From Blattamonas nauphoetae (taxonomy: Eukaryota > Preaxostyla > Oxymonadida): a stretch of DNA of 64,000 nucleotides. Both the position numbers and the translations under genes were made by a program. Shown in pieces: positions 20,581 through 33,631 of the stretch (position 1 is its first letter; the number at the start of each line of letters is the position of its first letter). The stretch is taken from assembly GCA_033064195.1 (NCBI GenBank), contig JARBJD010000139.1:62001-126000 (forward strand). Reading direction: 5' to 3'. The notes below the pieces were generated by a model that saw nothing but the letters and a program-made list of their open reading frames with translations, ran no database searches and was not told the DNA's origin.

Positions 20581-23500
20581 AAAATGCATGTAACTACGGC
20601 AGACACAGTTGAGAACATGTTTTGGAGAGAGAGAAATCGAATAATGTCCAAATGCGTTCAGAAAACAGGTTCCCAATTGTCTTGTTCGCCAAATTGTGGG
20701 TATTCAAGCAATTTCAAGTTGAAGACAAGTAGAGTCTGAACTTGAGATGGTTCTGTCTCCCATGCAACCTTGGAGAGTGAGGGAGTGAAGCGTGACGATA
20801 AATTCGTGACTTTCGAATCGGAGGAGGAAATGACACAATCTAAGAAAGATCAATGATCATAGATCAAGTCAACAGCATATCTCCAGGAATCCCTTGCCTT
20901 CAAATCGTCTGTTCCGACGAATGAACTGTGTGGAACCAGGGTGTGAGGATCGATTCTTTGATCTTGATCAACGTATTCATCGTGATCAGAGGGGTTTTAA
21001 AAACGTGATGTGCAGCAAATCGCACCTCCACAATAGTGTGTGGATCGTTCATAATTGTCCGAGTGCTATTGCAACAGCTTGAACAAAAGCTGTTGGCGTG
21101 CTTTGACTAATGTCCGGTTATAGAGGTCAATTCGACAATGGGTGTATCACCAGAAATTCTGGTAATTTTAGAAGACGACTCCGACATCAGGGACTGTCTT
21201 GGAGAACGATCGAACAGTTTGTGCTCCAGTTGTTACGACGCAGAGATGTCTCATTTCAGTCAGCTGGACCATCTCCCTTTCATAGTGACATTGATTTTTC
21301 AGATTGCGATCTTTATGAATTCTACATGTTCAGCAGAGACTTCCGATCTTGTCTGTGACCTTTCTTTCCCGTAATAGGAAATTTATAGAGCTCTAACCTC
21401 CCCGAAATCATCCTGAACGCAGTTCTGCTTCTTTGTCGCTTGGTTTTTTTCAGAGAAACTGGAATTCTGATTGATTCTGTTGAGATTGTTGGGTCTGATC
21501 TTTATCTCCCTCTAGCTTTACATTTCTGAGTCTCTTTCTCTTCACAATTATCCACCCCGGTAACATCTCAAGTGTTAAGACAATTAAATGTACTTCTCTC
21601 CCCTTCTGAGTCGATCGAAGTGTTTTCCAAGGTGTTGGAGATTTAGACGTCATTTCCGACCTAAAAGTTGGACTTGGAGTAGTTTGAGAGGGGCTGAAGA
21701 AAATGTGGAGTCTGTGACTGGGTAGGTGACTATCGCGACCGATCCGTCCCTCACATTCTCGATTCCTTCTCCTGTGTCGTTCTCGCTCCCTCTTGCGGCT
21801 TGCATGTTACTACTTTCTGGTTTTGAGCTTATTTCGCCGGTGTGTTGATCAAACTGTCATTTGATAGCCATTTGGAATGATTTGATGTTCACAGTTTTCA
21901 GCATCTATTACGAGCAGAGAGTGCAATTATTGATCGAATATAACCCGGAGGCATAAACAAGTGTCTGTGAATAATGAATTCCACCTTCGAGTGTTATGGT
22001 TTGAAGGCAGGATGCAGGCTGAACCCAACCATCATTGTCTTGGATGCGATTTTAGACTGATTAACAACATTAAACGCATAACGATAGAAATATACGAATG
22101 TATCCGGGATAAAAGCAGTGTTCATTGGGTCTTGGAGGGAGAAAACAATAAGTAGAAGAGAAATGAAGACGAACTGATTCGAGTGTAATTCGACATTTAC
22201 AGAAATCATATCGAACAGAAGTCGAGAAAAGAGCTTGAATGGCCTACTGTGAACAGTTCAAATAGGCGGAATCCTTCGGGGGAGCGGTGAAAAATCTGGT
22301 TGAGAAGTTAAGGAGATCAAAATGTGAGCAAAACAAAAGTGAAGCAATTCAATAAATAAGAGGATTATCAGAAAGACATGGCTTGAATCGGAAATACTGT
22401 TCTGGAAACCCAGAGAAAATGGGAGATAATGACTTCTTATATTTCTGAATACAATTTTTGAAAATCGACAGAAAACACGATTCGTTCGCGAAAACAGAAT
22501 ACCCAGACCTCTATCGAGAACAAAAATGTTAGAGATGTGTGATTGAGAATGATACATGCACGTTGGGAAACTTTTGTGGTAGATTGGACATTGCTGACGA
22601 AACGACTTTTCACGCTTGATTTTTGAGAAAGTTGATCGCCCCTTCACTCAATTCAACAAAGAAGTGATTGGTTGAAGTATATCAATACTAAGCTGTGATG
22701 TGCAAATAAGTGTCGATTTGCTTGATGTAGTCTGAAGTTGCACTTCAACTGGCGCGTAACAATCGAACAAACCCTGATCAAGTTGTTCTCATCGTTCGCA
22801 AGGTTGACAGTTCGTACACCACTTCCAAATCGTTTTTTCGATTATAATTCTGATTTTGTGGGTTTCAACTCCCTTTGAATCCATTTACTTGTACATTCAC
22901 TGACCTTCTGTGACCTCGATTTCGCATGCAGTTTCACCCCTCTTCTCATGCTTTTTTGTTTTACGACCATCAAAGACACACTATCTTCATTCATATCTCC
23001 CTCTTTCTTCTATATTAAAATATGTCTCACACTTCTGACGCATTCTTTCGACAGATGAACTCACAATCACCTCAAGTTTCTGTTAAAATGCGATTCATGT
23101 TCATATTACCAAGCAAACATCATGAAACAGGATGAGTAACACCAGTGGCATTTCAAACAAAACTCATTCTTTCTTAATCTCCAAGAGAACTGGAACACGA
23201 GATGAGAGCATCATCACCGCCAACGAATGACCGATCGCCATCAACAGTTTGCAGACCAGCACTCACTCTTCTCGGGATTGGAATTCTTAAACCATGCTAC
23301 TTCATTATTCTTTTCTAATACTTCTTTCAACTCATCGAAAACAATTCGCCTTTCCTTCAACAAACAGCATCAAAATGGTTCAAAAGATGATGAAGTGCAA
23401 TCCAATTTCATTGACCAGTTCAGGCCAAGATTGAGAAACGTCGTATTCCAGCTTCTTAGAAGACGAGGGCGAGAACAGTGAAGAGAGCAGCAACAACGGA

Positions 23501-24050
23501 AGCAACGCTCTTGGCACCTTCGACGTAGGTGATGGGCTGGGCAGTAAAGGTGAGGGCCTCGTTGATGAGGAAGGTGGCTGCGCTGATGTTGGTGTGTGTG
23601 GTGCTGCTGAGCTTCTGAAGAGTGGGGGGTCAATCGCTTCAGTTGTGATGCGGATTGCCGGCCTAACGAGCTGTATCGACTGGCGGGTGTCTCTGGACGT
23701 GGATGTGTTTGACTTCCCTCGCTTCGACCGCTGTACCACACTGTCGGTGGTGTTGACGTCGTCGAACAAGTTGATCACACCCTCCGAAGCACTGATCTCG
23801 ATTTTGCACCAAGTGAGTGTGAAAAGGAAGACAGTTCCTGCACCGACTGACAAACCGATCCTTGGCAGCTGCGGGGACTACACAAAAGTGGAAGATGTAG
23901 TATTCACGTGGAATGGTGTGTGTCTGGTGATCACCTGTCCGAAGGGTGTCGCTGATGATTGTGGATGCAGTGAAGACGATGAAAGCGAGGGCGGAGAGGA
24001 GGCGTGCTCTGATGGACTTGTTGGAAGTACCGAAGCAGCAATTGTCGAGT
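20580..24050. repeat. Segmental duplication unit 1 (decayed)
   Basis: This unit is colinear with 24450-28450. Matching landmarks are repeat A at its left; a GAAGGCAGGA block (22004 and 25741); AGAGAAATGA followed by a GTAATTCG block (22156 and 25890); CGACAGAAAACACGA (22467 and 26205); TACTTGTACATTCACTGACC (22888 and 26620); and the 3' end of the small surface gene (23380-23520 and 27250-27390). Spacing between landmarks is similar in both units. Divergence is high except at the gene's 3' end. Confidence 0.6.
23458..24050 (-). pseudogene. Decayed paralogue of the GPI-type surface protein at 27326-28447
   Basis: On the minus strand the last 50 codons (ending EGAKSVASVVAALFTVLALVF, cut here from LTFTAQPITYV onward) match the C-terminus of the intact neighbour and end at a TAA at 23458. 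At the other end, about 24000-24040, a frame encodes GTSNKSIRARLLSALAFIVF, which matches the neighbour's signal-peptide region but has no ATG before it. In between the frames disagree and the segment is about half the expected length, so it is a pseudogene with a lost start, frameshifts and an internal deletion. Conservation right up to the stop and 3' flank suggests conversion with the intact copy. Confidence 0.65.
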
Positions 24051-24449
24051 GTGATCGACAGGCTGATCAGGTAGAACAGCGACGACTCGGTGGTTGGGGC
24101 ATTGGGTGGGAAATGGCTAATTTAACTGGAAATGCTTGTTGGACGACTCCTGCAATTATAAGAGACCCAAATCGGACTTGGTTAACGGAAGCGTCAATCT
24201 CGAACCATTATATCCTTTTGCGCGGACTACAGTGTTGGTTCCTCAGATGTGGAAGAAAGAATGGCGAAGGAAGAGCGTTGGCTTGCGAATCCATGTGCAG
24301 ATTTTGAGGTCGAGCTATGGTCCGCCAAAAGTAATAAATGAACATTATTTTGCAGTTTACGTTGATTCCATTTTCATATTCAGTTTGGTTAAGCAATGAG
24401 ACGTCAGTTTCTTTTGTGAGCAGTATCGACGCTCAATAGAGGAATGTGT

Positions 24450-27400
24450 GTTCCGCAAATAATAAAATTGGAATGTTTCAGATGAGTATGTGTGCATTGA
24501 AGAGAGAATTGAAACCAATAACGTCCAAATAAGCTGATACAGATTCGCGAAACAACCCCTTAACACAAGAACTGGGTCACCAAACAGCTCTTCGATATAA
24601 TGAGAGGCAGTGCGCGAGAGAGAGATGAAGGTATCTCCCACAATTGCTCGGCGAGTGGGAGAGTGGTGCGAGACGGCTTATTTGGGTTTGTCGAATCGGT
24701 GGGGTTATTTCACAATTTCTAGAGAGATGAGATGGCAGAGATCATGTATACAATACATCTCCACGAAATCCTTTCCTTCTGGACGCCCATTCCGAGGAAC
24801 AGAACAGTGTAGAACCTGCGGACGAGGATCGCAACTTTGGTCTTGATCGACATCCACGAAGCCATATGAAGCGATTTCGTACCATATTTCTTGTTAAATT
24901 GTATCTCCAAAATATAACATCGATCTTTCAGCTTTGTCCGAGAAGGATAAAGTTAATTGTTGACGATGTAAATTGCGGCCGTTTTTAACCTCAGTCTGCG
25001 AGTTCATTTCAACCATATTTGTATCTCCACAAATGTTTGGCACTGAGTGAAATTGTTCCGACATCAGCGGCAGCGTCAGAGCACGGAGAACCGTCGTTTT
25101 GTAACTTCGCCTAGAAGTCTCTGTGAGTCCTCCCTTCGTTTCCACTCATCCCCTGCGCACCTTGGAACTGTTGAGTTATCTTGCGACCTTTCTTAACCGA
25201 ACGTTCGACGGATTCTCATCCGACAGCCTTTTATTTGTTTTGTTCCCGCCAAATTCATCTCGAAGATCTCTGAGTGATTCCGTCTCATAGTGAAAAGGCT
25301 TAGAGAGGTCTTCTCTCACTATTTTTGGCTTTCAGACACAATTTCCCATCGGTTTTCAAACTTAAATGGGTCTGATCATTCTTCAACAAATGATTTCACT
25401 CCCTCATTATCACTTTCAGAAAAACAAAGCATTTCCAAAAAGCGAATACAATGTGTGAGTAACACTTTAAACAGGTGTCGAATCAGAGATTGTCAAAAGT
25501 TCGATCTGTGTTGAGAACGAAGGATAAAACTGAATGAACAGTCTTGTATGGTTCGGAGAAATGATGTGTTTTCGTTCTGACCCGAATTTGAAGGCTTTTT
25601 GGGTTCATAGAGGGTTCGGTCACTCAGGTATCGATGACGATCTCGTCGGCTTTGTCAACCAGCACTATATGAAGAATGTTTGATGTAAAACGAGAATGTT
25701 CCTTGATATTGACGAAATTCTGGGATCTTAGAATGGAATGAAGGCAGGACAAACGAGTGGACAACTCAACGATTTTTGGGCACGACTTCAGACTGAACAA
25801 AAACTTGAAAAGTGTGAATCGGTATCAAGACAAATGCATCTGGAACAGAAAAAGTGTTGACGGAGTGTTGGATGGATGCATCGAAAGATGAAAGAGAAAT
25901 GAGGTCAATGTTTATTGACTGTAATTCGGGATTTAAAGACATTGTACCGAACAAAAGTCGAAAAACGGTCTTGGATGACCGAATTGAATCAGTGTTAATC
26001 GCAAGAACAAATTGCTTGAGCTGCAAAAAATCAAGTTGAGAAGTTATGGAGATGAAAAACAGATGAAAATGAATGTGGGAAATTTCGCTTAATAAGAGGA
26101 TATTCAGAAAACCTTGGCATTTTGAGGAAAGAGTGTTCAGAAAAATTGGCTAGAACGAGAGTGTGCGACTCATATCACCGCGGAATGCGATTTTACGGAT
26201 CGACAGAAAACACGAGTCGATCGTCAAAATGGAACGCCCAGGCATCTATCTAAGAAAATGATGATAAAATTGTGTTATTGAGAACGATATATGCACGTAA
26301 AGCAAATTTTGAGCCTTATTAATCATTGTTGATAATAGTCTTTCTCATGGTTGACTTTTCTTGGAGAGGATTGCCTCGTAGCTCTCTTTGAAGCAGACCG
26401 ATTGCTGAAAAAGTGATGAGTTGTGACTATGCGCAATCTTGTGTCGATTTGTCTCAGATAGAACGAATTTCCACCTCAACTGAGTGAATGAAACTTGGAT
26501 CATCCCATGTTTGCGTTGTTCTCACCACTCAGATATTGATAGCTTTTCCACTTTTTCTATATCGATTATTTGATCAATATTCTGATTTTGTTACTTGCTT
26601 CTCCTTTTGAGTCGATTTACTTGTACATTCACTGACCTTCTGTCACCTCGATTTCGAACACGCTTTTTCCTCTCTACACTCTGCATCTTTTCTTTTCCAA
26701 CTATTCTAGGCATCAATTTTTCATTCATATCTCCTCTCTTCAATATTTCTCTGTCTCCTGCTTACGACGCGTTCATTCCACCCTTGAAGCAAAGCATCGA
26801 CACAATCAAGGTTTGTTCCTTTGATGTCGAATTGAATTGAATTCAGAATCATTGTTCTTCTTTTATTTTGTTTCCAGGATAGCTTCGTTGTCATCATTAT
26901 CATCCGATGTTGCTGATTCGAAGGAATAACCATGCCCTCACATCAAATGTTGGTAAAAATGTTATTTCTGTTCATATCTCCCGAAAATTGTCATGGAACA
27001 TGGTGAGTAACACGTGATGCCTCTCATTCAAGCTTGAATATTTCTTTTCCTCTCAGATCTGTGTGGTTCGAAAGAGTGACTCCATCCATGTCAGCGAACA
27101 ACGGATCGCCCATGGAAGTTCATTCATCTGTATCACTTTCATCTCAGAATTTGTATGTGAAAACCAGGTTACTTTGTTAATCCTTTCAAATCATCAACTC
27201 AACTCAATGACATTCAAGCCCTCTTTCTTCAAGAAACAACTTAAAAAGGTTCAAAAGATGATGAAGTGCAATCCAGTTTCATTGACCAGTTCAGGTCAAG
27301 ATTGAGAAACGTCTTACCCAGCTTCTTAGAAGACGAGGGCGAGAACGGCGAAGAGAGCAGCAACAACGGAAGCAACACTCTTGGCACCTGCATCGTATGT

Positions 27401-28450
27401 GATGGCTTGGTCGGCGAAGGTGAGGGCATCAGTGATGGCGAGGGTGGCTGTGACTGTGCTCTTGGCCTTGATCTTGCAATCGTTGAACAGATACACAACA
27501 TCAAGGGATCCAGCAGATGGCTTCCATTCGAACTTCTCGCCTTTGTCGAGAGTGTATTCGGCGTTGGAGGCGGCTGGGTCAGTGGCGGTAAGCTTGAGGG
27601 TGTTCTTGGCGTCAGTTGGGAGGGTGGCTGGGAGAAGGGCGTTGACGAGTGTCAGTGTGATCTTGTCAACAGCACCGTCCTTCTTCTTGTCGGCTTCGGG
27701 CTCAGCTTGTTTTGTGGATCCAGTCAGCTTGCTGTTGTCGGCGGGGGTGAATGTCCCGACTTCACAGATGTAACCCTCGCATTCGATGGTGTATTCAGTC
27801 TCCTTGACAAGTTTACCGGCAGCGGCCTCGGCGACGATTTCGATTTCCACAGTGACTGATTTGGTCTTTTTCTCGATTGTGGCTTCGATTGTGACCTCGG
27901 ATTTTCCAGCAGTGAACACAACAGAGAGATCAGTGTCTGCGGCGTCGTCAGCTTTGGCGATGCTGAAGGTGGCTGTGTACTTAGACTTGGTGGTGGCTTG
28001 GAAAGCGACTGTGAGAATGGGCTTTTCGAACTTGACTGTCAGGGCGGTGGTCGTTTCCTGACCTGCTGTATCAGCAGCGTTCTTGTATTTGGAGAGAGTG
28101 TACGTGACATCCCATTGGAGTTTGCCTGTTTCGCCAATGTTGGTGATTGGGATAGCGAGTGTGGTAGCGGAATCATCGTAGGTGGACGGGACTGTGTAGT
28201 CGACGACAATGTCACCATCAGCATTGGAGGTAGCAGGTGGAGAGAATGTGAGTTTCAACACGTTGTTTTTAACAACATCTACGGCAAGGGCATAGGTCAA
28301 GGTGAGGGTCGCAGTTTTGGCTTGTCCATCGATGGCGGACACAGCAAGACTGGAGGGTGCATCACCAAGAGCATTTGGAGCTTTGAAGCTAGAAGCTGAG
28401 AGAAGAGCGAAGAGGAAGAACATTTCTCTTTTGATTGAAGTGCCCATACT
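24450..28450. repeat. Segmental duplication unit 2 (contains the intact gene)
   Basis: Second unit of the direct duplication described for 20580-24050, starting with repeat A at about 24450-25200 and ending with the intact surface-protein gene. The part between 25200 and 27240 contains no gene that I can support. Confidence 0.55.
27326..28447 (-). CDS. Small secreted, probably GPI-anchored surface protein with Ig-like repeats
   Basis: Predicted 373 residues. I chose the ATG at 28447 because similarity with the decayed paralogue begins right after it (GTS...). The next ATG at 28423 is an alternative, and the frame is open to 28495. Residues 1-25 form a signal peptide (KREMFFLFALLSASSFKA). The body has about three Thr/Ala/Lys-rich beta-sandwich repeats with LxLTF and YTL strands, resembling the RLP Ig-like repeats in style though not closely in sequence. 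There is a cysteine pair in ECEGYICE and a charged linker (EPEADKKKDGAVDK). The C-terminus AGAKSVASVVAALFAVLALVF begins with small residues and ends hydrophobic with no cytoplasmic tail, the form of a GPI-attachment signal. The frame is intact and intron-free. Function is unknown; a coat protein or adhesin is likely. Confidence 0.8.
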   Translation of the reverse strand: MGTSIKREMFFLFALLSASSFKAPNALGDAPSSLAVSAIDGQAKTATLTLTYALAVDVVKNNVLKLTFSPPATSNADGDIVVDYTVPSTYDDSATTLAIPITNIGETGKLQWDVTYTLSKYKNAADTAGQETTTALTVKFEKPILTVAFQATTKSKYTATFSIAKADDAADTDLSVVFTAGKSEVTIEATIEKKTKSVTVEIEIVAEAAAGKLVKETEYTIECEGYICEVGTFTPADNSKLTGSTKQAEPEADKKKDGAVDKITLTLVNALLPATLPTDAKNTLKLTATDPAASNAEYTLDKGEKFEWKPSAGSLDVVYLFNDCKIKAKSTVTATLAITDALTFADQAITYDAGAKSVASVVAALFAVLALVF

Positions 28451-31099
28451 CTGAATCTGTGGAGATGGGAAGTCATTTTCTGGGTTGGAGAACAAAAGAG
28501 AATCATTGGATCATCCATGGATAGATACCACAAGATGAACGATGAATCATTGTATATCCATCCGACATTGGATAGTGTTGAATATTTTCCGGCTTTTCTG
28601 TCATGTTTTGGAGAATGGAAGATGTGAAAAAAGAGAATAATGATTAGAACGTTCTTGAAAACAAGCTGGAGTCGAGGCGAGATCGTTTTGAGTTCCAATC
28701 CATCGAGGAGGATCCAGCCTTGAATGTTCCTTTCTCTCCCCGGACTTGTGTCCACAAGAGCAGAGAGAATGATATAGAAAGGTGAATAACGTTCTGGTGA
28801 CTCAGAGAGGAGTTGATGCGCAATTCAAGCTTTTGGCGGCTGTTTCACGATGAATTTAGACTAAACGATTGATCGGACATAGTGAACGGATTTGTACGCT
28901 CTCTTTGATGCACAATATCTCCAAAGTGATCAACAAAGATGGTTGTGAATGCAATTCTTTGTTCTTTTCAAAATCATGAATCCTCAAAGTGTAGTTAGCC
29001 CTGACGTAATTCCTGTATCAAATGTCTCTTATGGACATCATTACATTTATTATTGACAGTTGAATCGTTTTTCTCTTTCAGATAATCGATATTTTGATGA
29101 TCTGATCACTCGGTCCAGAAATAGGGATACAGCACGTTTTATGTTCGGTGAAGGAAGAAATATGTTAAAACAGATCGCAAGTTGATGGTGAAGTGAAGCA
29201 AGAAGAGAGAGTATCTGCTTGAGATGAAATGGTTTTGATGCTGAACGATGTTGAGATATCTGCCCAAGAAGAAGTTAGAATCATTCCATTTCATATGTCA
29301 GATAAACATCATGTGACATACTTTGAATAAAGCCAGATAAGAGTCTGCATATCTTTCAACGGAACGAGATATCTGGTGCGAAAATTTGAAGTCGAACATC
29401 CCGTTGACTAGAGTGATGTAGCGTTTCATTTCGTGAAAATGGCTGAATTCGGAAAGCAACTGTCGATGGATGGTAATGACTTGGTCAGTTGATGCCATTG
29501 AATTTCAGTCTGGTGAAGTCGGATGACTATCAGAGATTGGGCAGCAAAAGCTTGTGGATCAGAAAAACCTGGAAAAGATGGGGGAGAGGAATGAAGTCAG
29601 GTTGAACGATACCGATACCCCTGAATATCACAGATTGGAGTTCTATTGAAGTGTCTGGAGCTGGTCAGGTTGAGATCACGGAAATACTGCGATTTATGGA
29701 CAGATACTTTAATTACATTGCATATATGCTTCTGTATGTGAATTGACACATTGGCCTTCACGTCCAAGTCAAATCACGGCATTGGTGTGTTCCTCAGAGC
29801 GCCACACTGTTGAAGGATTCACATTACTGTCGAAGGAGCGAAATTATTGTTGATGTGACCATTGATGACAGAATCGATGCAGGAAAGACGGGTGTGTTTT
29901 TGTGAACAACAGATAAGCGTAGAGTGATACAGATAGACTGATTCTGGGATTTTGATCGATTCATCAGATCTTCCCTTTTTCACTGGTAAACAAATGGATC
30001 AAGTTAGAGCGTTGTCATGACGGAGAAAGAAGGCTATATCACTCGTTCGGTTGATTTTGAACAGATATAAGAGGAACCCGATGTCATCAAAAAAAGCTAC
30101 AGATCGGATTGACAGATATGTCCAATCATGACTTAAACCCAAATTTTTGAGGAAGGGATCAAGGATCACGGAATTGATAGTTTGATAGACCAGCGAATCA
30201 GCGAGGAAAGGTTCTGACAGAATTCACTCTTTCGTGACACCGGCGTCCATTTCATTCGGAACTGATGAACCAACTTCCTCATACTTCTGTCCAAATCTGG
30301 GTTGATGGAATAAGCAAGTCTTCGAAAGTGACTTTTGCGGGACAAGTCGATCAATCTGAAATGCGTCACCATGGATTTATCTGTTTTTCGGTGCATCGCT
30401 ACTTCATTCAAAATGAGATTGGAGACACATGACGAAGGAATCAAGTCTATTTTGTTGTTGAATGATCGCAAAACTGCCTCGCAATCTGACGGGCTCTTTC
30501 TCGTTAGTGAAAGTGTATTTCTCCCTTTAAGTGAGATTCTTCATTACTTTGTATGTTTTTCTTTCCAATTATTTCGAGAGAATGCCTCGAATATGTCACA
30601 TTCCTCTCTCTCTTTGAGCGTTTTTTACATCACTTCTTTTTTCCGTTCTCACTCTCCAGCGTGTGATTCACTTAATCCTGACCGTGTATGGGGTACTCTT
30701 CGTTCGGGTTCCAGCTGTTTTTCAAGTTTACACTCTTCAATTTGATGATTGTGATGTCAAATGGCGATGGATTTGGACGATGACTTCACCGACCTGTACG
30801 ATCGTTGCAAACAGATAACGTCACCCATGTACTGCCCTCTCGAGACGGACACTGCAATATGGTCGATCTATGATGAACTGGTTGATCCTTAGTAAGATAG
30901 GTACAACCCTGAGTGACGACAGAATGTAGACACTCTGTCGTTCGTAGAAGGTGTATATCACTGTGAGGTGTATTGATAATAGATCCGTTGTTAACATTCT
31001 CGGTCTGATGTGATGCAAAGATGTTGATTCGAATGCTTCAAGAGTCAACACCCTTTCTTCAATTTAACATCGTCTTGACTCCTCCTTCTCGAGACAGTG
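28448..31099. other. Intergenic region with no recognisable gene
   Basis: Frames are short (the longest are about 100-150 codons, for example 30166-30471 minus and 30335-30745 plus) and show no domain, repeat or similarity to other parts of the window. No RNA gene could be recognised by eye. Confidence 0.5.
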
Positions 31100-33631
31100 A
31101 TGTTAAGCATATCCATTTTGATCCTTCTTCCGTTCCTCACATTATCATCTCATCAGGTGCCCCATGATGCATTCGTTGACCTGAGAAAGGAAATCTCAAG
31201 TTTTCAAGTCACCCAAAATGAAATATCGCATAGCAATGTTCTCCGCCTTAGAAGCAAGATATATCACACTGATTCACTCGTTATCCCGAGCACATGCATG
31301 AATATAGTTGGCACAGATGGAACAGAACTCGATCATTCGTCAAGTCTCTCTCTGAACGCTAACTCACGAAATGAAGACAAGTCCAGGACAACAGAGAACA
31401 AGATGGGCATGAGAAGCATACTTGTTTTGCAGAACTCTTCGTTGAGCGTGGAGGGCCTTTGGATGAAGATGAACTCATCTCGTCCACTTTCGAAAATTGC
31501 TCCGCGTCGAGTGAAGACGGAGGTGCTGTTTGGGCTGAACACTCCAATTCCATCTCGGAGAAGACTTCTTTCATGTCTGGATCAGATTTTGTGAACTGCC
31601 GTGCCAAGTTTGGGGAGGATTCTTCGTCGCCCTCGCCCCAATGGTGGATGCCTCACACGCTTCCTGTCAACCAAACTCGATTTTTGGACAAACCGTGTCT
31701 TTCGCTTGTTTGAGGGATGCTCAACAGAGAAAGGGGCTGGAGGGTTTCTCGATGGGCAACTTCCATCAGCACTGAGTGTCTACCCAGTCGGCACCATCAA
31801 CGATGGACCACTCTGTCGAGGATCAGAGTTCTTTCATCCACAATCACTTGCTGAATTCATCGTTGAGAATGGCCACCACATCTCAGACTATCTCCAAAGC
31901 GATGGATCTTTTGGCAGCCGTTCAGAAAACGACGATGGAGAATAGAAACACGTCGAAGTGGAAGGACATCCACGGCTCTCCTTCAACTTTGGCTTCCCAA
32001 ACGTTGTCGTTCACAATTCGAGCACATTCGAGTTGGATCGTTGCATTCAGGCATCGTTCGTGTCTGATTGCATCTCTCTCGCCCATCTCATCGGCATGTT
32101 CCACCCTCAAACAGATAACGGACGATTCCTTCAAGTCCCCATCAAACTGATGGGCACAATGTTCATCTTTGACACCGCTCGAGAGACAAAGCAGTCGATC
32201 AAGCTGATTCTCGATGACGAAGGCTGTCCTCCTCCAGAATGGACCAAGATTACGTTTGGGGATGACTACAATGCAGACACCACAGTTTTCATTGTCGTTG
32301 ACGAATCATGTTCCGTTGAGCTTTTCGAGCTGAAAGTGGATTGGGAAGAGGACTGGGCACTTTGTCAGCTCGTCGGGAGGACAGCCTCGATGTCGATTTT
32401 GGGATGCGAGATAAAGATTACGTCTGTTCTGTCCTTTCCTCTTATCGCATGTCAAGCTGACTCGCTCGTCATCTCTGATTGGTCTTTCTGGTCCTTTACT
32501 TCCGACACCTTCAACCATCTTCTCGTTCTCTCCGGAATGCCAGCATCGTCTATATCGAACTCCGCCCAAAATGGGATGATTGTTGAGTTGAGTGGAGTTG
32601 AATTTACAGGTCCGAAGATGAAGGATGAAGTTGGAGTGGTCGAGTTGAACGATGCGGATCACGTCAAACAGTCCCAAATCGTGTCTGATCCCGTCACACT
32701 CTCGAATGGTTCAGATGCAGTTCGGATTGTGATGAGAGGATGAGACTTGTGGAAAACAATCGAACGAGTTCCTGGATCTGGATTCACCCACCGAGGCACT
32801 CCTGCATTGATGCTCTCTCTCGATCACTCGATCGAAGCGAGGAAGGTCTCCCGTTCCACACACCCACTCTTCTTGTCTATCTCTCGAAGTTCACCGCTCC
32901 GATGATTCACATCCAGTCAACTGGGAAAGATGTTTGGGCTGTGGAGATCCTCATCTGTCATGTCGCAGTTTGGACGAGGCCGATTCACATCTCGAAGTGG
33001 CACTCCCGTCTTCCATGACAATCCACGATTCTGCTCAACTCTCCTCCCAACTCGACATTTTCCAGGATCAGACAAAGATCTCGGCGAGTGGCAGCGCGTG
33101 TTTGATTGAAGTTGCTGCGTGTGGTTCACTGATCAATCACAAAAATGGAAGCCTCAGCCAAACACTGGAATTCGTCAGCATCTTGTTCGTTCTCTCTCCT
33201 GGTCGTTCGACGGCACTTCTTCAGTCGACGAGTGGGACGCTGATTGTGGCCGACTGTTCATTTTCAAAGCCATCTGAATTGGAGAGTGAGCTTGTCATGG
33301 TTGTTGGAGGAAAGACGCCAGAGAATGAACGATGGAAAGCGCCTGAAGGTGTGAAGGTGACAGTTTTTTGTCTTGGCTTTGTCTTGTGGGAAATTGAGAC
33401 TGGATCGATTCCATTTGCGGAGCTGGATACAGTGAATGCTCAACAACAGATGGGAACAGGAACACTTCGAAGATGTCCGGAATTAATCCGGAAATGCAGG
33501 CGCTGATTGGACAATGTCATTGTCTGAACCCCGACGACTGCCCAACTCTCTCCGCCGTCTCGTCCGTCATCAACTTCATCTCAGAGGAAGAGGAACAACC
33601 TCCAGTTGAACCTCAAGCACCGAAATGCTGA
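31100..33631 (+). pseudogene. RLP3: decayed receptor-like gene, signal peptide to kinase remnant
   Basis: The ATG at 31100 opens a signal peptide (MLSISILILLPFLTLSS) and an RLP-like N-terminus. The reading then moves between frames: 2 to about 31460, 1 to about 31700, mixed to 31950, 2 to 32743, 0 to about 33490, then 2 to a TGA at 33629-33631. Beta-helix-like sequence is visible (FENCSASSEDGGAV; LIVADCSFSKPS). Directly after it comes a kinase tail (NERWKAPEG, VFCLGFVLWEIETGSIPF, CLNPDDCPTLS). The Ig-like repeats, the membrane helix and the N-lobe are missing, so a large deletion fused ectodomain to C-lobe. There is no start or stop consistent with a functional product. Confidence 0.75.

Noticed and set aside
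20302-20676. 124-codon minus-strand frame
   Set aside because: It has no domain or signal peptide, and the matching segments near 18.1 kb and 24.5 kb do not keep the frame.
30166-30745. Two opposite frames of about 100-136 codons
   Set aside because: No domain, signal peptide or paralogue; this is expected by chance in open intergenic DNA.
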